DNA of 64,000 nt from Flavobacterium beibuense F44-8. Lineage in GTDB: Bacteria; Bacteroidota; Bacteroidia; Flavobacteriales; Flavobacteriaceae. Every line of letters starts with the position of its first letter. Positions within the stretch are counted from its first letter, which is position 1. The translations under genes were made by a program, and so were the position numbers. Below, in pieces: positions 35,083-44,414 of the stretch. The notes below the pieces were generated by a model. It had not been told where the DNA came from and did no database searches. It saw only the letters and a list, made by a program, of their open reading frames with translations. Where the stretch lies: NCBI RefSeq assembly GCF_000769915.1, contig NZ_JRLV01000016.1, positions 62,001 to 126,000 on the forward strand, in the 5' to 3' direction.

Positions 35083-35613
35083 ATGAGAAAACTGGCAAAC
35101 AGCGAACTGAATAGAAAAAGTGTTGAAGATTTTAAAAAAGCGGACAAAACTCCTGTAATCATTATTCTTGATGATATAAGGAGCCTTCACAATATTGGGT
35201 CTGTTTTTCGTACTGCCGATGCCTTTCTTATCGAAAAAATTTACCTGTGTGGTATTACCGCTACCCCTCCGCATAAAGAAATCCATAAAACAGCTCTAGG
35301 TGCTACCGATACCGTAGCCTGGGAGTACCAGAAAAATGTAACCGATGTTATTACTTCCCTGAAAGAAGACGGCGCAGAAGTATGGGCTATTGAGCAAGTG
35401 GACAACGCTATTTTCCTGAATGATTTTACCCCCGAAGCAGACAAAAGATATGCTCTTGTTTTTGGTAACGAAGTGAAAGGGGTTTCGCAGGAAGCCATAA
35501 AACTTTGCGACGGCACTATCGAAATTCCGCAATTAGGAACTAAACATTCCCTCAACATTTCGGTAAGTACAGGTATTGTTGTATGGGATATCTTCCAAAA
35601 ACTACAACATTAA
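35083..35613 (+). CDS. SpoU/TrmH-family RNA 2'-O-ribose methyltransferase
   Basis: A 176-residue SPOUT methyltransferase that methylates ribose in tRNA or rRNA. Motif 1 is DDIRSLHNIGSVFRTAD (asparagine and arginine catalytic), motif 2 ALVFGNEVKGVSQE, and motif 3 IEIPQLGTKHSLNISVSTGIVVW, which forms the trefoil knot that binds SAM. The N-terminal substrate-binding extension is short. The RNA target cannot be read from sequence. The start ATG at 35083 has no rival. The downstream open frame overlaps its end only through a false upstream start. Confidence 0.9.
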   Translation: MRKLANSELNRKSVEDFKKADKTPVIIILDDIRSLHNIGSVFRTADAFLIEKIYLCGITATPPHKEIHKTALGATDTVAWEYQKNVTDVITSLKEDGAEVWAIEQVDNAIFLNDFTPEADKRYALVFGNEVKGVSQEAIKLCDGTIEIPQLGTKHSLNISVSTGIVVWDIFQKLQH

Positions 35614-35647
35614 CACCCAGAAAACGTTTTTTTGCTACTTTTACGGG

Positions 35648-37729
35648 ATGAAGTCCCATAAATCCGCATTTTTAGTTCTTTTAGTATCCTGTTTTTTTAG
35701 CCTTACCGCAAAAGCTCAGGACAATCCTCCTGTACTTACAGCCACCGGCGACCAGATATATTGCCCCGGCACTCCGGTAAACATCGTTAGCACCTTTAAC
35801 ATTACTGATGCCGACGATACCGAAACCAATGCCGTTTACATACAAATAGCATCAGGCTACGTAAACGGACAGGATGTACTTTCGCTAAACACAACCATAC
35901 CTAATATTACCAGCAGCTGGAATTCCTCATCGGGTAAACTTACCATTGAGGGCGTAGGCGGGCAAAGTGTACCCTACAGCAGCCTTATCACTGCCGTACA
36001 AAATGTGGTTTACAATAACACATCGGCCAATCCCAATGGTACAAGAACATTTTCTATAACCATAGGCCAGGCAAATTACCTTCCTTCTACCGATCATTAC
36101 TATCAGTTTGTACCATCCATAGGCATTAGCTGGACAGCCGCCAGGGATGCAGCCGAAAATACTACCTATTACGGATTGCAGGGCTACCTTGCAACCATAC
36201 TATCGGCAGAGGAAGCCCAACTGGTGGGTGAACAGGCTACGGGAACAGGATGGATAGGCGGAAGTGATGCGCAAATCGAAGGTGTCTGGAAATGGGTAAC
36301 AGGCCCCGAGGCCGGAACTACCTTTTGGAACGGAGGTGTAAACGGCTCTACACCAAATTATGCTTTCTGGAACACAGGAGAACCTAACAATCAAGGGGAA
36401 GAAGATTATGCCCATATTACCGCACCGGGTGTAGGGATACAGGGATCATGGAACGATTTACCCGTAAACGGAAGCACGGGAGATTATGAACCTAAAGGTT
36501 ATATAGTGGAATATGGTGGTATGCCGGGTGACCCTGTATTACAAATATCAGCAAGTACTACACTTACCATACCTACCATTACAAGTACTACCGATGCTGC
36601 TAATTGCGGAGAGGGCAGTGTAACATTACAGGCAGAAGCCGAAAACGGAACTGTATACTGGTACAGCACTGCAATAGGCGGAACACCTATTGCTACAGGC
36701 AACAGTTTCACTACACCGTCATTAAGTACAGAAACGGTTTATTATGCCTCTGCTTTTGATGAAACCTGTACCTCAGCAACGAGAACAGCCGTTACAGCAG
36801 CCGTTACAGCAATACCGACACTAACAATTACCAACCCTACCCCTATTTGTGGTGAGGGCACTACATTACTGGAGGCAACACCTTCGGCAGGGACAGTACA
36901 ATGGTACACCACCCCAACAGGAGGTTCGCCTTTTGCAACAGGTAGCAGCGTTACCAGTCCTGAAATAAACACTGAGACTACTTTTTATGCCGAAGCAGTA
37001 AATAACGGATGTGCCTCTGAAAACAGGGAAGCTGTTGTTGTCACGGTAAATGAATTACCTGATACCGGAGAAAACAAAGAAGTGGTGTTTTGCGAAAACA
37101 GTCAGGCTACACTTGATGCTACAGCAAATAATGTAACCTACCTGTGGTCTACTGGGGAAACGACAGCTACAATAACTGTAACCGAACCCGGCACCTACAC
37201 TGTTGAATACACCAATACAGCAGGCTGTACGGCAACAAAAACATTTACTGTAACCGCACTACAGGCACCAAATATTGAAAGAGTTGTTGTAAATACTACC
37301 AATGCTACAGTAGTAATGGCTAATAATGACCCTGAGAATTATGAATATTCCCTTGACGGAGTACATTACCAGTCAACCAACATATTCACCAATCTAAATG
37401 CGGGTCCGCATGTGGCATATGCCCGTTCTATAAACGGCTGTGGTATTGATATTCAAAACTTTTATGTACTACTTATCCCTAAATACATCACACCAAATAA
37501 CGATTCGGTTAATGATGTATTTACTATAGCAGGTATGGCAAATTACCCTTATGCCAGTATTACGATATTTGACCGTTACGGAAAAACAATCACGAGATTA
37601 AACAGTCGTAACCGTAGTTGGGACGGCACCTATAACGGACACAATCTACCGGCAAGTGATTACTGGTATGTTATACAGCTATCTCCTTCTGAACCCGAGA
37701 TTAAAGGACATTTTGCGTTAATCCGCTAA
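35648..37729 (+). CDS. T9SS type B cargo protein with C-type lectin domain and Ig-like repeats
   Basis: A secreted 693-residue protein. Signal peptide 1-24 (ends TAKAQ). A cadherin/Ig-like region (25-145) precedes a C-type lectin-like domain (149-290) with calcium/sugar motifs EPN (245-247) and WND (268-270). Two tandem Ig-like repeats follow (318-389 and 399-468, each with GEGT/S...WY...GG..A.G), then a PKD-like segment (475-540). The gliding-motility type B sorting domain is at 612-693 (ITPNNDSVNDVF...IFDRYGK...WDGTYNG..LPASDYWYVIQL). It is exported through the type IX system and probably binds carbohydrate at the surface. The start is ATG 35648; the frame open to 35576 is not used. Confidence 0.88.
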   Translation: MKSHKSAFLVLLVSCFFSLTAKAQDNPPVLTATGDQIYCPGTPVNIVSTFNITDADDTETNAVYIQIASGYVNGQDVLSLNTTIPNITSSWNSSSGKLTIEGVGGQSVPYSSLITAVQNVVYNNTSANPNGTRTFSITIGQANYLPSTDHYYQFVPSIGISWTAARDAAENTTYYGLQGYLATILSAEEAQLVGEQATGTGWIGGSDAQIEGVWKWVTGPEAGTTFWNGGVNGSTPNYAFWNTGEPNNQGEEDYAHITAPGVGIQGSWNDLPVNGSTGDYEPKGYIVEYGGMPGDPVLQISASTTLTIPTITSTTDAANCGEGSVTLQAEAENGTVYWYSTAIGGTPIATGNSFTTPSLSTETVYYASAFDETCTSATRTAVTAAVTAIPTLTITNPTPICGEGTTLLEATPSAGTVQWYTTPTGGSPFATGSSVTSPEINTETTFYAEAVNNGCASENREAVVVTVNELPDTGENKEVVFCENSQATLDATANNVTYLWSTGETTATITVTEPGTYTVEYTNTAGCTATKTFTVTALQAPNIERVVVNTTNATVVMANNDPENYEYSLDGVHYQSTNIFTNLNAGPHVAYARSINGCGIDIQNFYVLLIPKYITPNNDSVNDVFTIAGMANYPYASITIFDRYGKTITRLNSRNRSWDGTYNGHNLPASDYWYVIQLSPSEPEIKGHFALIR

Positions 37730-38857
37730 GGTGTGTTGCTTAATAGTATTGAGCACTGTTAGATAATCCTGCTGATTGTTCACAAAATCGAGTCCGTCAA
37801 CATCAATTACGAGTATATTAAGGTCTTTTTGCAACCTTATATACTCCATATAGCCGCTATTCAGTTTATTGAGATAGTCCGGTTGAATATCCTGCTCATA
37901 AGATCTTCCTCGCTGTTTTATCTGTTGCAGCAGGGCATCGGTTTTCCTGTAAAGGTAAATGTACAGGTCGGGCTTTGGGGTTTCCTTATTTATAATATCA
38001 AAAAGCTTTTGATATAACCTGTATTCGTCCTCCGTCAGGGTAACTTTAGCAAATATCAGTGACTTGAAAATATGATAGTCAGACACTACAAAATCACTAA
38101 ACAAATCCAGTTGGGACATATCGTCTGAAAGCTGTTGGTGCCTGTCGGCGAGGAAAGACATTTCAAGAGAAAAGGCATAACGTGCCGGTTCCTTATAAAA
38201 TTTAGGTAAAAACGGATTATCAGCAAAACGCTCCAGTACAATTTTTGCATTAAAATCTTCGGCAATCCTTCCCGCAAGCGAGGTTTTACCTGCTCCTATA
38301 TTACCTTCAACAGCCATATAATTCACTCCGCTAAATGCAATATCACTAATAGGATTATTTAGTTGTAAAACCAACTTACAGTTACTGTCATCAGGTGATT
38401 GTGCTATAAGGGCATCAATATCTTTTTTAAGTACCGGATGCTCCCAGCCCGGACCTACATCTTTTAACGGGTAGAGTACAAAATTCCTGTCCTGCATACG
38501 CGGATGCGGGACTATCAGGTCTGTTTCCGAAATTATCTGATTATTAAAAGCTATAATATCTATATCAATAGAACGGGCACTGTAACCTTCCTCTTCGGTT
38601 CTTATCCTACCCGCTTCAATTTCAGCCTTCAGTATTTCATCTAATAATACTTTAGCCGATTTGTGGGTATGTACCATAATGGCACAGTTGTAAAAATCAT
38701 CGCTCTCAAACCCCCACGACGGAGTTTCATACAGCCCCGACACCCTTACCACCGTAGCGATATGGTTATGAATATGATTAATACATGCCTCTATATGCTG
38801 CTGCCTGTCGCCCTGGTTACTCCCTAAAGATAATATGGCCTCGTTTTGAAATTTCAT
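37718..38857 (-). CDS. folK: Bifunctional HPPK (FolK)-deoxynucleoside kinase fusion
   Basis: A 379-residue fusion. Residues 1-~165 are 6-hydroxymethyl-7,8-dihydropterin pyrophosphokinase (folate synthesis): AILSLGSNQGDR, LYETPSWGF, and the Mg-binding RSIDIDIIAF (D98, D100). Residues ~178-379 are a deoxynucleoside kinase (dNTP salvage): P-loop VEGNIGAGKT (183-192), ERFADNPFL, and the lid/LID arginine stretch KQRGRSYEQ. This fusion is seen in Bacteroidota. The start MKFQNEAILS (38855-38857) fits HPPK; 39 more open codons upstream do not. The 3' end overlaps the convergent T9SS cargo gene by 12 bp. Confidence 0.92.
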   Translation of the reverse strand: MKFQNEAILSLGSNQGDRQQHIEACINHIHNHIATVVRVSGLYETPSWGFESDDFYNCAIMVHTHKSAKVLLDEILKAEIEAGRIRTEEEGYSARSIDIDIIAFNNQIISETDLIVPHPRMQDRNFVLYPLKDVGPGWEHPVLKKDIDALIAQSPDDSNCKLVLQLNNPISDIAFSGVNYMAVEGNIGAGKTSLAGRIAEDFNAKIVLERFADNPFLPKFYKEPARYAFSLEMSFLADRHQQLSDDMSQLDLFSDFVVSDYHIFKSLIFAKVTLTEDEYRLYQKLFDIINKETPKPDLYIYLYRKTDALLQQIKQRGRSYEQDIQPDYLNKLNSGYMEYIRLQKDLNILVIDVDGLDFVNNQQDYLTVLNTIKQHTLAD

Positions 38858-39022
38858 AGGCTGCAAAGTAACTAAAACAATTTTAAAGGCAGTTACATTT
38901 AAAACCTGTGTTAACAAATTTGCATCACCTCTTTTAAATATTTTTTTAAATTCTACCTTTAACAACTGTAACACTTTTAGTACATATGCTACTTATATAC
39001 TACACAATAAAAAAATAGTACC

Positions 39023-40801
39023 ATGCAATTTTTAAAAAACATTTTATCAACCGTAATAGGCATATTTATATTTTGCCTTCTTTCTTTCTTCCTATTGATA
39101 TTAATAGGAATTGCCGCCGCAGCAAGCGGAGGTAACGAAGATGTTGTAACTGTAAAAGACAACTCTGTTATAGAACTTAATATTGAAGATGTACATAATG
39201 ACTATGCCGGAAAATTTTATAACGACAAACTTTCTTTCTTAAACGATACACCACACGACGGACTTATAAACATCCTTAACGCTATCGAGTCGGCTAAAAC
39301 CGACGACAAAATTAAGGGTATCACTATCACGAACAGCGCAGTTGGTCTTGGTATTGCCCAAAACAAAGCCCTAAGAGACAAACTCGAAGATTTTAAATCA
39401 TCGGGTAAATTTATCGTTGCCTATTCAGATAATTTCAGCCAGTCTGACTACTACCTGAACTCGGTTGCCGATACTATTTACATGAACCCTGTAGCCGACC
39501 TTGACTTTAAAGGTCTTTCTTCTGAAATAATGTTCTACAAAGACTTTCAGGAAAAAACAGGTATCAAGATGGAGGTAATCCGTCACGGTAAATACAAAAG
39601 TGCTGTAGAGCCATTCCTTAGCAACAGTATGAGTGATGCTAACAGAGAGCAAATATCAGAATTGCTGGGATCAGTATGGGAATCGGTTGTGAATGATATT
39701 TCCAAAAGCCGTAACATACCGGTAGACAGCCTTAACAGCATTGCCAACAACCTTGCTGCCCGTACTGCCGAAATGGCTAAAAACACTAAACTTATTGATA
39801 AAGTAGGTTATGAAGATCAATACCGTGACGGTATTAGACATGCACTTAAAGTTGCTAAAAATGAAAAATACAACTCGGTAGATATTGTTGACTATGCTGA
39901 GGCCAACTCAATAAGCGACCTACTTAATAGCGCTGAAGATGAAATTGCAGTTGTATATGCACAGGGAGAAATAAGAAGTGGCGAAGGTTCACTTGATATA
40001 ATTGGCGAAGGCGCTATGAGAAAAGCCCTTAAAGAAGCCCGCGAGAACGATAATGTAAAAGCTGTTGTACTTAGAGTTAACTCTCCGGGAGGTAGCGCAC
40101 TGACATCAGAGTTGATATGGAGAGAAGTAGAACTTACAAAACAGGTAAAACCGGTTGTGGTTTCTATGAGTAACTATGCGGCATCGGGAGGGTACTACAT
40201 TTCATGTGGTGCTAACAGGATTTTTGCCGAGCCGGGTACTATTACAGGTTCTATAGGTGTATTTGGTATGCTTCCTAACGTAAGTCAGTTAGCTAACAAT
40301 ATGGGAATACATACTGAAAAAGTAAGTACTCACGACAATGCTTCAGGTTACAGTCTGTTCACTCCGCTTGAAGATGATACAAGAGCCATTATTACCGAAG
40401 GTGTGGAAAACATTTACAACACTTTTGTAAACCGTGTGGCTACCGGAAGAAACATGACCTTTGAGCAGGTAGACTCTATTGCACAGGGACGCGTATGGTC
40501 GGGCAAGGATGCCCTTAACAATGGACTTGTAGACGAAATAGGCGGACTTGATGCTGCTATTGCTTATGCAGCTCAACTGGGAAAAACCGAAAGCTACAAA
40601 ACCGTAAACTACCCTGAATACGAAATGACATTTGACAAATTCCTTGCAGGTAAAAGCGGACTTCCTTTTGCACAGTCGAAAGAAGATCTTATCAAAGAAG
40701 AAATTGGTGAGGAAAACTATATTATGCTGCAACGCATAAGAAGAATTAACCAACTTAGAGGTAATCAGGTAATTCTTCCTTATGAAATAACAATCAGATA
40801 A
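39023..40801 (+). CDS. sppA: Signal peptide peptidase SppA, 67-kDa type
   Basis: An inner-membrane serine protease that degrades leftover signal peptides. One N-terminal membrane segment (~10-33) is followed by two ClpP-like domains. The catalytic dyad lies across the domains as in E. coli: K192 (GKYKSAVEPF) in the first and S388 (NYAASGGYY) in the second. It is 592 residues, the long form. It is 50 nt upstream of an AsmA-like gene on the same strand, so a shared transcript is possible. Confidence 0.94.
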   Translation: MQFLKNILSTVIGIFIFCLLSFFLLILIGIAAAASGGNEDVVTVKDNSVIELNIEDVHNDYAGKFYNDKLSFLNDTPHDGLINILNAIESAKTDDKIKGITITNSAVGLGIAQNKALRDKLEDFKSSGKFIVAYSDNFSQSDYYLNSVADTIYMNPVADLDFKGLSSEIMFYKDFQEKTGIKMEVIRHGKYKSAVEPFLSNSMSDANREQISELLGSVWESVVNDISKSRNIPVDSLNSIANNLAARTAEMAKNTKLIDKVGYEDQYRDGIRHALKVAKNEKYNSVDIVDYAEANSISDLLNSAEDEIAVVYAQGEIRSGEGSLDIIGEGAMRKALKEARENDNVKAVVLRVNSPGGSALTSELIWREVELTKQVKPVVVSMSNYAASGGYYISCGANRIFAEPGTITGSIGVFGMLPNVSQLANNMGIHTEKVSTHDNASGYSLFTPLEDDTRAIITEGVENIYNTFVNRVATGRNMTFEQVDSIAQGRVWSGKDALNNGLVDEIGGLDAAIAYAAQLGKTESYKTVNYPEYEMTFDKFLAGKSGLPFAQSKEDLIKEEIGEENYIMLQRIRRINQLRGNQVILPYEITIR

Positions 40802-40851
40802 TTTACGTTATAAATCTTTATTTGTATTTTTAGAGCTTCTAACTAAATATT

Positions 40852-43524
40852 ATGATCAAGAAAATTTTAAAATGGGCAGGTATTATCCTGCTCATCCTCA
40901 TTATTGCACTGGTATCTGTGCCATTCCTTTTTAAAGACAAAATAAAGTCTATGGTCACCAAGGCCATTAACGAACAGGTAGACGCTACCGTAGCGTTTGA
41001 AGACGTTAGCCTGAGCCTGTTTAAAAACTTCCCGATGGCAAACGTATCGGTAGACAAGCTGAGCATTATTAATAAGGCTCCGTTTGAAGGCGACACGTTG
41101 GTATACATGGGTAATATAGACCTTACCATGTCTGTTAAGGAATTATTTAAAGGCGAAGGCGAACCTATGAACCTGGAATCGCTTTCTACCAAAGACGGTA
41201 TCATTAACATCCTTATCAACAAAGACGGTGTAGGTAACTTTGATATTGCCTTAAAGTCAGACGAGAAAGATACTCCGGGTGATGATAGCGAAAGTAAACC
41301 TTTTGCCCTTAACATGCAGAATTACAAAATTGAAAATCTTCGATTTAAATATTTTGACGAAGGTTCTAAAATCAAAATGGTTATAGACAGCCTGAACCAT
41401 GAAGGCAAAGGTAACTTTGCTGCTTCTAAACTGGACCTTGACACTAAAACATCGGCTAAACTTTCCCTTGATATGGACAACACCAATTACATGAGGGATG
41501 TTGTACTTAAGCTGGATGCAGTATTAGGCATTGATTTAGAAAACAGCATTTATACATTTAAAGAGAATAAAGCATTTATAAATCAGCTTCCGTTAGAGTT
41601 TGACGGTAGCGTGGCGCTTAAAGGCGAAAGGCAACAAATAGACCTTACCTTTAAAACCCCTACCTCATCATTTAAAAACTTCCTTGGACTTGTACCGGAA
41701 GCTTATTCGGGTAACCTGAGTTCGGTTCAAACCGAAGGCGACTTTACTATTGACGGTAAGGTAAAAGGACTTAACGGCGAAAACAGCATCCCTACATTTA
41801 ATGTAGCTATTGCTTCAAACAACGCTTCATTTAAATACCCTGACCTTCCGAAGTCTGTTGAGAATATTGTTATAGATACCAAAATCATAAACGAAACAGG
41901 TGTACTTAACGATACTTATGTAAACCTTGACAAACTGTCCTTCAGGATAGATCAGGATGTATTCAACGCTAAAGCAACTGTTAGAAACATAGTTGACAAC
42001 GCACTTGTAAATGCCGACCTGAACGGAACCATTAACCTGGCTAATGTTGGTAAGGCTTACCCAGTGCAGTTAGACACTCCGTTATCGGGAATACTAAAAG
42101 CTAACCTTTCTACTAAGTTCGACATGCAGTCGGTAGAGAAAAGTGAGTACGAAAAAATGCAGAACAACGGAAGCATGAGCCTTTCGGGCTTTACCTACTC
42201 GGGCGAAGGATTACCTAACCCAATTAACATAAGCCAGGCAAGTATACAGTTTAACCCGAGCAGAATCACACTAAGCGAGTTTAAGGCTAAAACAGGAAAA
42301 TCGGATATTGTAGTATCGGGTACGCTTGATAACTTCTACGGATTTATATTTAAGGATCAAACCCTTAAAGGTAACTTCGACATGAATTCCAACCAGTTAA
42401 TGGTTGCCGATTTTATGGCTCCGGAAAGTGCAACTCCTGCTGCTAAAACAGAAGGCGAAGCAAAAACTGAGACATCATCATCTGAAGCAGTTAAAATACC
42501 TGCTTTCCTTGACTGTACCATTACTGCAAAAGCAAACACTGTGGTTTATGACAACCTGAACCTGAAAAACGTATCGGGCAAAATGGTTATTAAAGATGAG
42601 GCTGTTGCACTACAAAATATCAGCACTGATATATTTGGTGGTAAAATAGGCTTTAACGGTAATGTTTCTACCAAAGCCGCTAAGCCAACATTCAAAATGG
42701 ATTTATCGCTTAACGCTGTAGATATTACCCAGTCGTTTACACAACTGGACATGCTTAAATCTATCGCACCTATAGCGAATGTTATTAGTGGTAAAATAAA
42801 CTCTACCATAAACCTATCAGGTAATCTGGACAGTAAGGAAATGACTCCTGACCTTAACAGCCTTAACGGAGATTTACTGGGACAATTACTTAACACCAGT
42901 GTAAACAAAGAAAACTCTAAAATGCTTACGGCTCTTGACAGTAACCTGAGTTTTATTGATATAGATAAGCTTAACATCAATAACCTGAAAACGTATCTTA
43001 GTTTTGAAAATGGTAAGGTTAACATCAAACCTTTCAACATTAAGTATCAGGATATTGATGTACAAATAGGCGGACAGCATGGTTTTGACCAGTCTATAAA
43101 CTACAATATTGCCTTTAATGTCCCTGCAAAATATTTAGGCAGCGACGTTAATAAACTGATAAGCTCACTAAACGGTACCGATGCCAGTAAAATTAGCATC
43201 CCGGTTAATGCAGTGGTAAGCGGTAGCTTTAATAACCCTAAAGTTAGCACTGATCTTAGCAAAGCTGTAGGCAACCTTACTAACCAGCTTATAGACCAGC
43301 AAAAAGACAAACTGAAACAACAGGGAGAAGATAAGGTTAAAGATGCCCTTAATAACCTGTTAGGCGGTAATAAAAAAGAAGAGGAAAAAACAGATACATC
43401 TGCAACCTCTAAAGAAAACACTACCAATACCCAAACGCAGCAAACTGCCGAGGATAAAGCTAAAGATGCCGGAAAAGAATTAATAAACGGACTCTTTAAA
43501 AAGAAAGACAAAAAAGAAGAATAA
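40852..43524 (+). CDS. AsmA-family envelope protein
   Basis: An 890-residue protein anchored by one N-terminal membrane helix (7-28), with the AsmA signature start (IKSMVTKAINEQVDATVAFEDVSLSLFKNFPMANVSVDKLSI). A long run of beta strands ends with the AsmA-2-like part GKVNIKPFNIKYQDIDVQIGGQHGFDQSINYNIAFNVPAKYLG. A charged low-complexity tail (~830-890) rich in K, E, T and Q follows. AsmA-like proteins form bridge-like grooves for lipid transfer between membranes. It is probably in one transcript with sppA, and a terminator follows. Confidence 0.85.
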   Translation: MIKKILKWAGIILLILIIALVSVPFLFKDKIKSMVTKAINEQVDATVAFEDVSLSLFKNFPMANVSVDKLSIINKAPFEGDTLVYMGNIDLTMSVKELFKGEGEPMNLESLSTKDGIINILINKDGVGNFDIALKSDEKDTPGDDSESKPFALNMQNYKIENLRFKYFDEGSKIKMVIDSLNHEGKGNFAASKLDLDTKTSAKLSLDMDNTNYMRDVVLKLDAVLGIDLENSIYTFKENKAFINQLPLEFDGSVALKGERQQIDLTFKTPTSSFKNFLGLVPEAYSGNLSSVQTEGDFTIDGKVKGLNGENSIPTFNVAIASNNASFKYPDLPKSVENIVIDTKIINETGVLNDTYVNLDKLSFRIDQDVFNAKATVRNIVDNALVNADLNGTINLANVGKAYPVQLDTPLSGILKANLSTKFDMQSVEKSEYEKMQNNGSMSLSGFTYSGEGLPNPINISQASIQFNPSRITLSEFKAKTGKSDIVVSGTLDNFYGFIFKDQTLKGNFDMNSNQLMVADFMAPESATPAAKTEGEAKTETSSSEAVKIPAFLDCTITAKANTVVYDNLNLKNVSGKMVIKDEAVALQNISTDIFGGKIGFNGNVSTKAAKPTFKMDLSLNAVDITQSFTQLDMLKSIAPIANVISGKINSTINLSGNLDSKEMTPDLNSLNGDLLGQLLNTSVNKENSKMLTALDSNLSFIDIDKLNINNLKTYLSFENGKVNIKPFNIKYQDIDVQIGGQHGFDQSINYNIAFNVPAKYLGSDVNKLISSLNGTDASKISIPVNAVVSGSFNNPKVSTDLSKAVGNLTNQLIDQQKDKLKQQGEDKVKDALNNLLGGNKKEEEKTDTSATSKENTTNTQTQQTAEDKAKDAGKELINGLFKKKDKKEE

Positions 43525-43526
43525 AT

Positions 43527-43557
43527 AAAAAAGTCCCGCCAATGGCGGGACTTTTTT
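43527..43557. terminator. Bidirectional terminator between AsmA-like and DUF2797 genes
   Basis: Perfect 10-bp stem AAGTCCCGCC (43531-43540) / GGCGGGACTT (43544-43553), 3-nt loop, A run before and T run after, between convergent genes. Confidence 0.92.
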
Positions 43558-43575
43558 ATTATAATGATACTGTTA

Positions 43576-44373
43576 TTATTGTACAGTAATAATTACTTCA
43601 AAACCTTCGTTAGACCTTACGTTAAACACAGTACCATCTTCAAATATAAGATACTGCCCTTTTATCCCCATAAGCTTACCACCATAAGCAGGAGTTTTGG
43701 TTAGGTTAAGGCTGCTTATTTTGGCAGGGTATTGTAATACCGGATATTCCAGTGTATACAAATGTTCCGGGGTGGTATCAAAATACTCCTTCACCTCATC
43801 CGGCAGTAATTCTTTTATTTTATTTCTCTTGCTAACCAAATCAATTGGCGGCACATGGTTAACCAACATTTTTTTCCAGTTTATCTTGTCGGAAAAATGA
43901 TCTTTTAAAGCTACCTCGGTTATACCGGCCAAATACCTGTTAGGCACTTCAATAATAGGAATAGCCTGCGATGCCCCCTGATCTATCCAACGCGTAGGAA
44001 CCTGCGATTTACGGGTAACCCCTACCTTCATATCGCTCGATGATGCCAGGTATACAATATGCGGCTGTAATTGCGCTTTTTTCTCAAATTCTAAATCTCT
44101 GTCGGCTATACCCAAATGAGCCGTACTAAGCTCCGGACGCATAATCCAGTCACCTGCCTGCGGAATTTTGTAAAAACAGTCATAACAAAAGCCCATTCTG
44201 TAAATCTTTTTGTTCTTACCACAGTTAAGACACTTAAATCCCTGAAAATTAATCTCAAGGTCTCTGCCCAATAACTGGTTCATATTCAAAAAGCTGTTTT
44301 CAAACACCAGATAATACTGTATCGGGCTGCCCGCTTCTGTCTGCATTTTTGTTAGTACACCTTCGTATTGCAT
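43576..44373 (-). CDS. DUF2797 protein with zinc ribbon and GIY-YIG-like core
   Basis: A 265-residue protein. A zinc ribbon C48-x2-C51 ... C63-x2-C66 (KCLNCGKNKKIYRMGFCYDC) is followed by a segment recalling GIY-YIG nucleases (HIVYLASSSDMKVGVTR, ~105-121, then R in VPTRWIDQGA). The C-terminal domain is conserved in the family (LLGIKGQYLIFEDGTVFNVRSNEGFEV-like). DUF2797 has no proven function; nucleic-acid binding or cleavage is suggested by the two motifs only. It is divergent from a GH3-family gene with 41 bp between starts, so the two may share control. Confidence 0.8.
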   Translation of the reverse strand: MQYEGVLTKMQTEAGSPIQYYLVFENSFLNMNQLLGRDLEINFQGFKCLNCGKNKKIYRMGFCYDCFYKIPQAGDWIMRPELSTAHLGIADRDLEFEKKAQLQPHIVYLASSSDMKVGVTRKSQVPTRWIDQGASQAIPIIEVPNRYLAGITEVALKDHFSDKINWKKMLVNHVPPIDLVSKRNKIKELLPDEVKEYFDTTPEHLYTLEYPVLQYPAKISSLNLTKTPAYGGKLMGIKGQYLIFEDGTVFNVRSNEGFEVIITVQ

Positions 44374-44414
44374 GGAAATTTTAGTATTTTTATGGCATAA
44401 AGATACTATAAAAT

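Noticed and set aside
43101..43511. Long minus-strand open frame opposite the AsmA-like gene
   Set aside because: It mirrors the codon pattern of the sense gene; its serine/leucine-rich translation is a typical shadow.
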